From assembly GCF_000315485.1 (NCBI RefSeq), contig NZ_JH992940.1, positions 538,654 to 602,653 of the forward strand: a DNA stretch of 64,000 nt. Direction: 5' to 3'. The DNA is from Bacteroides oleiciplenus YIT 12058 (lineage in GTDB: Bacteria > Bacteroidota > Bacteroidia > Bacteroidales > Bacteroidaceae). The notes beneath the pieces are model-generated. The model was not told the origin of the DNA. It was given only the letters and a program-made list of their open reading frames with translations, and did not search any database. The position numbers and the translations under genes were made by a program. Numbering within the stretch: position 1 is the stretch's first letter; the number at the start of each line of letters is the position of its first letter. This document shows, in pieces, positions 8,783 through 17,120 of the stretch.

Positions 8783-9601
8783 ATGAAGCATTTTTTCATC
8801 ACTCTTTGTTTACTGAGCATATCTCTCTTTTCCTCTGCACAGGAGGAGAAGACTGCCCTTCTCATTACTCATTACGGAAGTTCGAACCCTGATACACGTG
8901 CACTGACACTGGATGTAGTCACCCGTGAGGCAAAAGAAAAGTTTCCGCAGTTCGAAGTGCGCGAAGCGTATATCTCTCCTATCGTCCGGCGCAGGCTGGA
9001 GAAACAGGGAGTTTATAAAGACAGTCCCGTGGATGCATTGCTGAAGCTGAAAAGCGAAGGATATTCGTGCGTACTGATACAAAGCACCACGCTGATTGAA
9101 GGCAGTGAAATGACTTCCGTCCGCCGGGATGCAGAGAGCGTGAAGCCGTTCTTTAAAGAGATAAAGGTGGGTAACCCGCTACTCTATACGGTAGAGGATT
9201 GCGAAAAGGTGATTAATATCCTGACGCAAGAACAGCCCGGGAAGAAAGAAGATGTCATCTATGTGGGGCATGGCAACCAACTGCCCAGTACGGCAACTTA
9301 CGCCATGCTGGATTATATGATGAAAGCACACGGGCTGAAAAACTTCCACGTCAGCACCATCGAAGGATACCCCACGCTGGAATCAGCATTGGCACAGTTG
9401 AAGGAAACCCGTCCGAAGCAAGTGACGCTTGTACCGTTGTTGCTGGTATGCGGTAATCATACGAAGGAAGACATCGTAGGAGTGTGGCAACCGGAACTGG
9501 AAAAAGCAGGCTATCAAGTGAACGTGCGCATGCAAGGACTGGGCGAGCTACCCGCTATCCGGAAGCTCTATATGGAGCACATAGAGGCATTGTTGAAATA
9601 G
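8783..9601 (+). CDS. cbiK: Exported CbiK-family chelatase
   Basis: This 272-residue protein is a complete CbiK homologue: THYGSSNPDTR near residue 30, His163 in VGHGNQLPST, His226 in CGNHTKED, and the conserved region around residues 100-120. It starts with a clear signal peptide (residues 1-20, cleavage after SSAQ), so it should act in the periplasm. Desulfovibrio has a known periplasmic CbiK variant that can bind haem. Corrin synthesis is cytoplasmic, so an exported chelatase fits tetrapyrrole metal handling with the neighbouring receptor and CobN-like protein better than de novo B12 synthesis. It is the last gene before a strong terminator. Confidence 0.85.
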   Translation: MKHFFITLCLLSISLFSSAQEEKTALLITHYGSSNPDTRALTLDVVTREAKEKFPQFEVREAYISPIVRRRLEKQGVYKDSPVDALLKLKSEGYSCVLIQSTTLIEGSEMTSVRRDAESVKPFFKEIKVGNPLLYTVEDCEKVINILTQEQPGKKEDVIYVGHGNQLPSTATYAMLDYMMKAHGLKNFHVSTIEGYPTLESALAQLKETRPKQVTLVPLLLVCGNHTKEDIVGVWQPELEKAGYQVNVRMQGLGELPAIRKLYMEHIEALLK

Positions 9602-9673
9602 CTACACCCTTTCCTCCTCAGGGCTACACCCTTTGCTTCGGATGGCTACACCATTCCGGGTAAAGGGTGTAGC
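9601..9673. repeat. Three 22-nt direct repeats plus one inverted copy
   Basis: GCTACACC occurs at 9601, 9623 and 9645, an exact 22-nt period; the first two units share GCTACACCCTTT. The inverse GGTGTAGC follows at 9666-9673. The last direct and inverted copies build the terminator stem described next. The architecture (direct units at a two-helical-turn spacing, then an inverted unit) recurs at 26033-26122. Confidence 0.75.
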
Positions 9674-9681
9674 CCTTTTTT
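9621..9681 (+). terminator. Intrinsic terminator after the second cbiK
   Basis: GGGCTACACCCTTT (9621-9634) pairs with AAAGGGTGTAGCCC (9662-9675), followed by six T residues (9676-9681). The 14-bp perfect stem and T-run separate the tetrapyrrole-uptake genes from the corrin operon. Confidence 0.85.
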
Positions 9682-9729
9682 GTCCCCCTTTTTACACCCT
9701 TTTATACCCGAAGTTTAAAGAATAGAACG

Positions 9730-9737
9730 TATCTTTG
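9730..9737 (+). promoter_or_regulatory. Bacteroides-type promoter for the corrin operon
   Basis: TATCTTTG matches TAnnTTTG, 21 bp before the ATG at 9759. An upstream TTG at 9735 falls inside this element, which supports the 9759 start. Confidence 0.75.
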
Positions 9738-9758
9738 CATTGTAGAAATAAAAGCGAT

Positions 9759-11177
9759 ATGAAACAGCCTAAGATAATAGTTGCCGGCATCGGTCCGGGC
9801 AGCGAACAAGACATCACGCCCGCAGTTCTGAATGCGGTTCAAGAGGCAGATGTAGTAGTGGGATATAAATATTATTTCCAGTTTATCCAACCTTATCTCC
9901 ACCCCGGAACAGAATGTATAGACACCGGCATGAAGCGGGAACGCACCCGTGCAGAGCAGGCTTTTGAACTGGCGGAACAAGGAAAGACGGTTTGCGTCAT
10001 CAGTTCCGGCGATGCGGGAATTTATGGCATGACACCACTGATTTATGAGATGAAGCGAGAACGGAATAGTGCGGTGGAAGTGATCGCTTTGCCGGGTATC
10101 AGTGCTTTCCAGAAAGCGGCCTCGCTGCTGGGTGCTCCCGTGGGACATGACTTCTGCGTAATTTCCCTTTCTGACCTGATGACTCCGTGGGAACGCATCG
10201 AACGGCGCATCCGTGCGGCGGCAATGGCTGATTTCGTAACGGCTGTTTACAACCCGAAAAGTGAAGGGCGCTACTGGCAACTTTATCGCCTGAAAGAAAT
10301 ATTCCTGGCTGAAGGACGTGCTCCGGAAACACCGGTGGGCTATGTGCGCCAGGCAGGACGCGAAGAAGAGGAAGTACACCTGACAATACTTGGCGATTTC
10401 AATCCCGAAGAAGTGGATATGTTTACTGTGGTGTTGATTGGCAATTCACAGTCTTATGCATGGGGAGATAAGTTCATCACGCCACGAGGATATTATAATC
10501 GCCCGGATATGGACAGCCAACCGACCAAGGGAATCGGTCAGGACATCATGATACAGAGTTTCCGTACCATCGAGTCGGAATTGAAGAATAAGGATATCCC
10601 GCTCGGCCATAAATGGGCATTACTGCATGCCATCCATACAACGGCGGATTTTGACATGGAGAATCTGCTTTATACGGACGACGGCGCGGTGGAGAAACTT
10701 TATCAGAAGATAGTGGAAGGAGAACTGAAAACGATTGTTACGGATGTGACGATGGCTGCCAGTGGAATTCGTAAAGGTGCCTTGCAACGACTGGGTGTAG
10801 AGCTGAAATGCTATCTCACCAACGAGCGGGTGGCAGCTATGGCTGCGGATAAAGGAATTACCCGTACACAGGCAGGCATACGCCTGGCGGTGGAAGAGCA
10901 TCCGGACGCATTGTTCGTATTTGGAAATGCGCCGACAGCGTTGATGGAACTTTGCGATCTGGTACGGAAAGGAAAAGCTGTACCGGGCGGTATAATTGCT
11001 GCCCCCGTAGGTTTCGTACATGTGCAGGAATCTAAACATATGGTGAAGCCGTTTATTGAAATTCCGAAGCTGATTGTGGAAGGACGTAAAGGTGGTAGCA
11101 ATCTGGCGGCAACTCTGGTGAATGCGATACTTTGTTATAATGATGCGGAACAATTGAGACCGGGGCGGGATGTATAA
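9759..11177 (+). CDS. cbiH-cbiC: CbiH-CbiC fusion: precorrin-3B C17-methyltransferase / precorrin-8X methylmutase
   Basis: The 472-residue protein has two domains. Residues about 1-240 are an SAM-dependent tetrapyrrole methylase (IVAGIGPGSEQDIT near the N-terminus, SSGDAGIYGM at 82-91), CbiH/CobJ, which methylates C17 with ring contraction. Residues about 255-470 are CbiC/CobH, which moves the C11 methyl group to C12 to give (cobalt-)cobyrinate. HKWALLHAIHTTADF near 283 and IVTDVTMAASGI are typical of the methylmutase. The two steps are early and late in the pathway, so the fusion does not join consecutive reactions. It is the first gene of a tight operon with cbiET, cbiG-cbiF and cbiJ-cbiD; its stop codon is immediately followed by the next start. 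Confidence 0.93.
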   Translation: MKQPKIIVAGIGPGSEQDITPAVLNAVQEADVVVGYKYYFQFIQPYLHPGTECIDTGMKRERTRAEQAFELAEQGKTVCVISSGDAGIYGMTPLIYEMKRERNSAVEVIALPGISAFQKAASLLGAPVGHDFCVISLSDLMTPWERIERRIRAAAMADFVTAVYNPKSEGRYWQLYRLKEIFLAEGRAPETPVGYVRQAGREEEEVHLTILGDFNPEEVDMFTVVLIGNSQSYAWGDKFITPRGYYNRPDMDSQPTKGIGQDIMIQSFRTIESELKNKDIPLGHKWALLHAIHTTADFDMENLLYTDDGAVEKLYQKIVEGELKTIVTDVTMAASGIRKGALQRLGVELKCYLTNERVAAMAADKGITRTQAGIRLAVEEHPDALFVFGNAPTALMELCDLVRKGKAVPGGIIAAPVGFVHVQESKHMVKPFIEIPKLIVEGRKGGSNLAATLVNAILCYNDAEQLRPGRDV

Positions 11178-12470
11178 ATGATAACCATGAAACGAAAGTT
11201 TATAATCATAGGCATGGACGACAAACGGGCACCTTTCTTCCCGCCCGAAGTGCTGCAACATATACGTGAAGGAAAAATATTCTCCGGTGGTTTGCGCCAT
11301 CGGGAGATTGTAGGGACACTGCTTCCGGAAGGTGCGGAATGGATTTCCATTACCGTGCCGTTGGATAATGTGTTTGTTCAATATGAAAAAGTGTTTGCTT
11401 CCGATACGCCAATCATCGTTTTCGCCTCCGGCGACCCATTGTTTTTCGGCTTTGCCAACACCGTAAAACGAAAATTGCCTGATGCGGAAATACAGCTCTA
11501 TCCGGCTTTCAACTCTTTGCAGGCATTAGCACACAAGTTGGTAATGCCTTACGATGACATGCGTACCGTCTCCCTGACCGGGCGTCCGTGGCAAGAGTTT
11601 GACCGTGCCCTGATAGAGCGCACTCCCAAAATCGGAATACTGACCGACCGTGAACATACACCTGCCACCATTGCCGCCCGAATGCTGGAATACGGTTACA
11701 ACTACTACACCATGTACGTTGGCGAGCACCTCGGCAATCCCGAAAAAGAACGTATCCGGCAACTGGACCTTAAAGAAGCCTCAGAAGAGGCTTTTGAGCA
11801 CCCCAATAATTTACTGCTATATGCGAACCTCACTCATCAGACCATACAAACCTCACTCGTCAGACTTGACGAACCTCCTTCGTCAGAGCGTGCAAGCCTC
11901 CCTCATTCCGGAGAAATTCCGCCCCGCCCCTTCGGCCTCCCCGACGAACAATTCGCCCACCTCGACGGACGCGCCCGTATGATAACCAAATCTCCTATCC
12001 GCCTGCTTACCTTGCAAGCTTTGGAACTCAATCGTCGCCGTGTCTTCTGGGACATTGGATTCTGCACAGGTTCCGTCTCCATCGAAGCCCGTCTGCAATT
12101 TCCGCACCTCACGGTCGTCTCATTCGAGATACGCCCCGAAGGTGAAGAACTGATGCGCACCAACTCCCGCCGGTTCGGTGCACCGGGAATCACGGCAATC
12201 ATCGGAGACTTCCTGCAAACTGAACTGAAAGACCTTCCCCGCCCCGATGCCGTCTTCATCGGGGGACATGGCGGGCAATTAGAAGAAATACTGATACGCC
12301 TCAAGGAAGTGTTGCAACCCGACGGCTGTATCGTCTTCAACTCCGTATCCCCCAATAGCAGGGAATTGTTCCGCAAAGGAACAGAAACCGCAGGAATGTT
12401 TCTGCACCCCTCCCTGCACATTACACTCAATGAATATAACCCAATAGAAATAATGAAAGCAATCTTATGA
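11178..12470 (+). CDS. cbiET: CbiE-CbiT fusion: precorrin-6B C5,15-methyltransferase (decarboxylating)
   Basis: A 430-residue CobL-type protein. Residues about 1-205 form CbiE (tetrapyrrole methylase, FASGDPLFFGFANT near 77). Residues about 255-430 form CbiT, a class I SAM methyltransferase with DIGFCTGSVSIEARL near 292 and the DAVFIGGHGG motif. It methylates C5 and C15 and decarboxylates the ring-C acetate. The linker between the domains (about residues 217-250) is rich in Pro, Ser and Glu and is encoded partly by a 23-nt tandem repeat, which is not expected in the family. The start could also be the ATG at 11187 (MKRKFII). The end overlaps the next gene by 4 bp (ATGA), indicating translational coupling. 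Confidence 0.92.
   Translation: MITMKRKFIIIGMDDKRAPFFPPEVLQHIREGKIFSGGLRHREIVGTLLPEGAEWISITVPLDNVFVQYEKVFASDTPIIVFASGDPLFFGFANTVKRKLPDAEIQLYPAFNSLQALAHKLVMPYDDMRTVSLTGRPWQEFDRALIERTPKIGILTDREHTPATIAARMLEYGYNYYTMYVGEHLGNPEKERIRQLDLKEASEEAFEHPNNLLLYANLTHQTIQTSLVRLDEPPSSERASLPHSGEIPPRPFGLPDEQFAHLDGRARMITKSPIRLLTLQALELNRRRVFWDIGFCTGSVSIEARLQFPHLTVVSFEIRPEGEELMRTNSRRFGAPGITAIIGDFLQTELKDLPRPDAVFIGGHGGQLEEILIRLKEVLQPDGCIVFNSVSPNSRELFRKGTETAGMFLHPSLHITLNEYNPIEIMKAIL
11828..11896 (+). repeat. 23-nt tandem repeat inside the cbiET linker
   Basis: Three units begin CCTCACTCATCAGA (11828), CCTCACTCGTCAGA (11851) and CCTCCTTCGTCAGA (11874) at an exact 23-nt period. A degenerate fourth start, CCTCCCTCATTC, is at 11897. 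Because 23 is not a multiple of three, each unit is read in a different frame. Small palindromes (CGTCA/TGACG, GACGAA/TTCGTC) lie within it. It looks like an intergenic-type palindromic repeat that was captured in the linker without breaking the frame. Confidence 0.75.
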
Positions 12471-14302
12471 ATAGAAATAATGAAAGCACCCCTATGCAGG
12501 TAGCTATTATGCTGATTTCCGAAAACAGCCTGCCCATTGCGCGGACGCTGAGTAATGAATTTCCCGACTCCGAGATAATCACCACCACTCCCGCCCCCGA
12601 TTGTACGTATGTTTCTTCTTACGAAGAATTCATGGCCCTGACTTTCCACCGTTACGATGTTTTTATCTTCATCGGTGCCATGGGCATCTGTGTCCGCAGC
12701 ATCGCCCCCCACGTGAAAGATAAGCATACCGACCCCGCCGTAATTTGCGTGGACAGCACTGGCCGCTATGCCGTTTCCGTCCTCTCAGGACACATCGGCA
12801 AAGCCAACGAAATGACAGAAAGCATCGCCCACATTCTCGGTGCCGAACCCGTCATCACCACCCAAAGCGACCGTACTGGACTCTGGGCCCTGGATACTCT
12901 GGGTGATAAATACGACTGGGCTACTATTCCCGGTGAAACGGAAGACGGTATGATGAACAATATCATCAGCCTTTTCGTGAAGAAAGTCCCCACCGCCCTC
13001 TTCCTCGAAGTCCGCGACGCAGGAACGGATTATCTGGAAAAGACTTGTCCCCCGCACGTGGATATTCACTACGGGCGGTTTGGAGACATAGAGCTCAGCG
13101 AGTATGAACTGGTGATACTTGTCACCCCTTTTCTGCACAACACCCAGGAGACACCCGCCCTGTTCTTCGTCCCCCAAGTGCTGCATGTCGGCATCGGACT
13201 GGCGCATCAGGCAGGTCCGGTGCAAGACATCATCCAGAAAATCTTCTACAGGATGATTGACAACTGCATCATGCCCCGTGCCGTGAAGTGCATCGCTACC
13301 ATCAACGAGAAACGCGACGAACCGGTCATCCAAGAACTGGCACGCGCTTACCAAATACATTATTACAGTGCGGACGAGCTGAAAGAAGTCTCCGTCCCCA
13401 ATCCCAGCCCCGTGGTAGAGAAACACATGGGCACGCCCAGCGTCTCCGAAGCCGCCGCTTCCCTTTCCGCTAATGGTGGAGAACTGCTGCTGTACAAACT
13501 AAAAGGCGAAAACTACACCATGGCCATAGCCATTGAAAAAGGTGTACTCCGCCAGGGTCACATCGAAATCGTCGGTGCCGGACCAGGCGACCCCGACCTC
13601 ATCTCCGTGCGTGGCCGCCAAATGCTGGAAAAAGCGGACCTGATTCTTTATGCAGGCAGTCTTGTCCCCCGCGAACTGACGTTTTGCGCCAAGCCGGGTG
13701 CCACGGTGCGCAGTTCGGCATCTATGGACTTGGAAGAACAGTTTGCCCTGATGAAAGAGTTTTATGACAGAGGCGAATTCGTTGTTCGCCTTCACACGGG
13801 TGACCCTTGCATCTACGGTGCCATTCAAGAGCAGATGAACTACTTCGACCAGCATCAGATGAACTATCACATCACGCCGGGAATTTCCTCATTCCAGGCC
13901 GCCGCTGCCGCACTGAAATCGCAGTTCACCATCCCCGAGAAGGTGCAAAGCATCATCCTCACCCGTGGCGAAGGACGCACCCCCATGCCGGAGCGCGAAC
14001 AACTCCACCTGCTTGCACGTTCGCAGAGCACTATGTGCATCTTCCTCAGTGCCGGCATCGCCCAGCAAGTGCAGGAAGAGCTCTTGCAGGTATACCCTGC
14101 CACCACTCCCGTCGCCGTCTGCTACCGCCTCACCTGGAAGGATGAGCGCATCTACCGCGGAGACTTGAAGGACCTTGCCGCGATAGTAAAAGAGAACAAC
14201 CTGACACTCACCACCATGATTGTGGTAGGCGATGCCATCGGTAATCGCGAAGGACTTTCACGGCTCTACGCCCACGAGTTCAAACATCTCTTTCGCAAAT
14301 AA
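12467..14302 (+). CDS. cbiG-cbiF: CbiG-CbiF fusion: cobalt-precorrin-5A hydrolase / precorrin-4 C11-methyltransferase
   Basis: A 611-residue protein. Residues about 10-355 are CbiG, which opens the C20-C21 delta-lactone and releases acetaldehyde (FIFIGAMGICVRSIAP, SGHIGKANE, and the C-terminal CbiG region near 255-350). From residue 365 (HIEIVGAGPGDPDLISVRG) to the end is CbiF/CobM, which methylates C11 (LHTGDPCIYGAIQEQ, ITPGISSFQAAAA). The two domains act consecutively: CbiF makes precorrin-5A, CbiG opens it. The presence of CbiG marks the anaerobic, early-cobalt route. Its start overlaps cbiET by 4 bp; a second possible ATG lies 9 codons in (MQVAIML). Confidence 0.93.
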   Translation: MNRNNESTPMQVAIMLISENSLPIARTLSNEFPDSEIITTTPAPDCTYVSSYEEFMALTFHRYDVFIFIGAMGICVRSIAPHVKDKHTDPAVICVDSTGRYAVSVLSGHIGKANEMTESIAHILGAEPVITTQSDRTGLWALDTLGDKYDWATIPGETEDGMMNNIISLFVKKVPTALFLEVRDAGTDYLEKTCPPHVDIHYGRFGDIELSEYELVILVTPFLHNTQETPALFFVPQVLHVGIGLAHQAGPVQDIIQKIFYRMIDNCIMPRAVKCIATINEKRDEPVIQELARAYQIHYYSADELKEVSVPNPSPVVEKHMGTPSVSEAAASLSANGGELLLYKLKGENYTMAIAIEKGVLRQGHIEIVGAGPGDPDLISVRGRQMLEKADLILYAGSLVPRELTFCAKPGATVRSSASMDLEEQFALMKEFYDRGEFVVRLHTGDPCIYGAIQEQMNYFDQHQMNYHITPGISSFQAAAAALKSQFTIPEKVQSIILTRGEGRTPMPEREQLHLLARSQSTMCIFLSAGIAQQVQEELLQVYPATTPVAVCYRLTWKDERIYRGDLKDLAAIVKENNLTLTTMIVVGDAIGNREGLSRLYAHEFKHLFRK

Positions 14303-14331
14303 AAGATAACTGATAACTAAAACTTCAAATT

Positions 14332-16227
14332 ATGATTTTAATATTAGGCGGAACCACCGAAGGACGCATTGCTGTCCGTACCCTTGAAGAAGCTGGAAAA
14401 CCATTCTACTACTCTACCAAAGGAGACGAGCAGGAAGTAATAATGCACCACGGTATCCGCCTGCAAGGCGCCATGGACGAACTGGACATGGAACGTTTTT
14501 GCCGCAAACAATCGATAGCGCTGATAGTTGACGCCGCCCACCCCTTTGCCGAACAACTGCACCGGACCGTGGAAGCCGTATCCATGAAACTCACCCTCCC
14601 CGTCATCCGCTTCGAGCGCATCTACCCACCTCGTGATGAAAAGAACATCACCTGGTGCCACAACTTCGACGACGCCATCCGGCAGATACGCGAACAGGAA
14701 ATATTCATTCTTCTGGCACTGACCGGCGTGCAGAGTATAGCCAAACTAAAACCCCTCTGGCAGGAAAACGCCTGTTGCTACTTCCGCATCCTTGACCGCG
14801 AAAGTTCACGCCGCCTTGCTGCCCGCGAAGGTTTTCCCGAAGAGCATCTCCACTACTATCATGATGGCGAAGACGAACGCCACCTGATACAGAAGTTGCA
14901 TCCCGAAGCCATACTGATAAAGGAAAGCGGACGTTCCGGCGGATTCAGCGAAAAAGTGGAAGCCGCCCTTGCAGAAGGTATCCGTATCTTTGCTATCTGC
15001 CGCCCGAACATGCCCAACAGTTTCATTCCCATTGAAGGTGAACACGGACTGCGCCGGATGGTCGAGAAACTCCTTCCCGACTTCTACCCTTTGCGTAGCG
15101 GACTCACCACCGGCACCTGTGCCGCTGCTGCTGCCGTGGCCGCCACTTGGGATCTCTTCAACATCCAACGCCAGTCACGCCCCAAAGAATTTCCCGTTAC
15201 TCTCCCTAACGGAGAAACCATCTTCGTCCTCGTTGAAAAGCAGGAATTCTTTCCCCATTCCGATTTTCTGAATGACGATTGGATGATGGAAACCAATGCC
15301 TCCGTCATCAAAGATGCGGGTGACGACCCTGACATCACTAATGGCATGGAAATCAGAGCCAACGTTGCCGTCCCTTTCCGTCTGGACGACCCAGCGCCCA
15401 AGGATACGCCCGTAGACGACTACACTGTTATCGTCTGCGGTGGCGAAGGAGTAGGTATCGTCACCATGCCCGGTCTGGGGCTTGAGGTAGGTGGACCCGC
15501 CATCAACGACACCCCGCGCAAGATGATTGAGGATAATGTAAAACGGTGCCTCAAAACGCTCCGAATTCCCAAGCAGCCCAATCCGTATGCCATCACCATC
15601 TCCGTCCCCGGTGGCGAAGAAATAGCCCGGCGCACCTTCAATCCCCGTCTGGGAATAGAAGGCGGAATTTCCATTATCGGAACCTCAGGCATCGTGAAGC
15701 CTTTCTCCTCGGAAGCATTCGTTGACTCCATCCGCAAATCAATGGAGGTGGGACGAGCCACAGGAAGCCCGCGCATCGTCATCAACTCCGGTGCTAAAAG
15801 TGAGAAATATGTGCGGGGATATTATCCTCAATTGCCTCCGCAGGCTTTCATTCATTACGGGAACTTCATCGGAGAAACCATAAAGATGGCCGCCGAATTA
15901 AATATCAAAGCACTAACCTTAGGCATCATGATGGGAAAAGCTGTGAAACTGGCAGAAGGCAATCTGGACACTCACAGCAAGCAAGTGACAATGAACAAAG
16001 ACTTCTTGCGGGAAATAGCCTTCACTGCCGGATGCAGTGAAGATGTGCAGACCGTGATTGAGAAAATCACCCTAGCCCGCGAACTATGGACGTTGCTCTC
16101 CGACAACGACCTGCGTGCATTTTGCAAACATCTGCTTCAACTATGTCACCGGCACTGCGACCCGTTACTACCCCAAGGAGAACTTACCATCCTGCTCATC
16201 AGCGAAGAAGGGGAAATAATCACATAA
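14332..16227 (+). CDS. cbiJ-cbiD: CbiJ-CbiD fusion: precorrin-6A reductase / cobalt-precorrin-5B C1-methyltransferase
   Basis: A 631-residue protein. Residues about 1-245 are CbiJ/CobK (MILILGGTTEGR, VDAAHPFAEQLH, KESGRSGG), a pyridine-nucleotide dependent reductase of precorrin-6A. From about residue 253 (PLRSGLTTGTCAAAAAVAA) to the end is CbiD, which methylates C1 and drops the acetaldehyde-derived branch; GGEGVGIVTMPGL and the EGGISIIGTSGIV stretch are CbiD hallmarks. The two domains again act consecutively (CbiD makes precorrin-6A, CbiJ reduces it). The 29-bp gap before it includes GATAACT repeated twice (14305-14318). Confidence 0.93.
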   Translation: MILILGGTTEGRIAVRTLEEAGKPFYYSTKGDEQEVIMHHGIRLQGAMDELDMERFCRKQSIALIVDAAHPFAEQLHRTVEAVSMKLTLPVIRFERIYPPRDEKNITWCHNFDDAIRQIREQEIFILLALTGVQSIAKLKPLWQENACCYFRILDRESSRRLAAREGFPEEHLHYYHDGEDERHLIQKLHPEAILIKESGRSGGFSEKVEAALAEGIRIFAICRPNMPNSFIPIEGEHGLRRMVEKLLPDFYPLRSGLTTGTCAAAAAVAATWDLFNIQRQSRPKEFPVTLPNGETIFVLVEKQEFFPHSDFLNDDWMMETNASVIKDAGDDPDITNGMEIRANVAVPFRLDDPAPKDTPVDDYTVIVCGGEGVGIVTMPGLGLEVGGPAINDTPRKMIEDNVKRCLKTLRIPKQPNPYAITISVPGGEEIARRTFNPRLGIEGGISIIGTSGIVKPFSSEAFVDSIRKSMEVGRATGSPRIVINSGAKSEKYVRGYYPQLPPQAFIHYGNFIGETIKMAAELNIKALTLGIMMGKAVKLAEGNLDTHSKQVTMNKDFLREIAFTAGCSEDVQTVIEKITLARELWTLLSDNDLRAFCKHLLQLCHRHCDPLLPQGELTILLISEEGEIIT

Positions 16228-16241
16228 AAGTATTAGAACCT

Positions 16242-17045
16242 ATGAAACATCCGCAAATAATCCTCGTTACCGGTGCTTCTTCCGGTTTTGGAAAAGTCAT
16301 TGCAACGCAATTAGCCGCACAAGGTCACATCGTCTACGGCACCAGTCGGAAAGCCATTTCCGATGTCCCGGATTTCAAGATGCTGCAATTGGACATCACT
16401 GACCCAACCTCTGTCTCAAATGCCATATCAACGATTCTGGCAGAACAGGGATGTATCGATGTGCTTGTCAACAATGCAGGTATGGGCATCAGCGGAGCCA
16501 TAGAACTGACTACCGAAGACGAGATACAGCGCCAGATGAACACCAATTTCATAGGCGCTGTCCGTATGTGCGCTGCAGTCTTACCCTTTATGCGCGAGGC
16601 AGGACAGGGACGAATCATCAATATCAGTTCCATTGCAGGAGTGCTTGCCGTTCCTTACCAAGCTTTCTACAGTGCCTCCAAGTTTGCAATTGAAGGTTAT
16701 AGCGAAGCTCTTTATCAGGAGGTGAAGCCTTTCGGCATACAGGTATGCATTGTTGAACCAGGAGATTTCCAGACTGGCTTCACTGCACAACGGCAGATGA
16801 GCAAAACTACCCTCTCCCATCCCTACTACAAGGAACATTTCGCGAAAGTAATGCAGAATGTGGAACAATCCGAGAACAATGGTTGCCACCCTGAAAAACT
16901 AGGTAAAACTATCTGTAAACTGGTAAACAACCACCAACCGGCATTCCGCACCAAAGTGGGTCCGTGGGAACAGGTATTTTTTGCCCGAATCAAGCCAATG
17001 CTACCGTTCAGCATAGTGGATTGGCTGATAAGAAAGTTCTATTAA
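16242..17045 (+). CDS. Short-chain dehydrogenase/reductase (classical SDR)
   Basis: A 267-residue classical SDR. It has the cofactor motif TGASSGFG (about residues 9-16), NNAG (about 76-79), and the catalytic Ser/Tyr/Lys in the ISSIAGV and YSASKFA segments (about 130-150). Substrate is unknown. The ATG at 16242 is chosen because it directly precedes the Rossmann strand; the longer frame from 16086 overlaps the 3' end of the cbiJ-cbiD gene and encodes a low-complexity basic leader. It follows cbiJ-cbiD by 14 bp, so it probably shares the corrin operon transcript, but no known corrin step needs it. Confidence 0.88.
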   Translation: MKHPQIILVTGASSGFGKVIATQLAAQGHIVYGTSRKAISDVPDFKMLQLDITDPTSVSNAISTILAEQGCIDVLVNNAGMGISGAIELTTEDEIQRQMNTNFIGAVRMCAAVLPFMREAGQGRIINISSIAGVLAVPYQAFYSASKFAIEGYSEALYQEVKPFGIQVCIVEPGDFQTGFTAQRQMSKTTLSHPYYKEHFAKVMQNVEQSENNGCHPEKLGKTICKLVNNHQPAFRTKVGPWEQVFFARIKPMLPFSIVDWLIRKFY

Positions 17046-17074
17046 ATGATAATTGCATGTAATCATATAATTTA

Positions 17075-17082
17075 TATCTTTG
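17075..17082 (+). promoter_or_regulatory. Bacteroides-type promoter for the outer-membrane barrel gene
   Basis: TATCTTTG lies 38 bp before the ATG at 17121 in an AT-rich gap after the SDR gene. Confidence 0.7.
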
Positions 17083-17120
17083 CGACCAAATAAACATCAA
17101 CCCTTTACAAGGTTCAAACA

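Noticed and set aside
9601..9681. CRISPR-like array (short repeats at constant spacing)
   Set aside because: Only three units with 22-nt period, no spacers of unique sequence between longer repeats, and no cas genes in the window.
16086..16241. N-terminal extension of the SDR gene overlapping cbiJ-cbiD
   Set aside because: The extension is basic and low-complexity, and the Rossmann motif begins right after the ATG at 16242.
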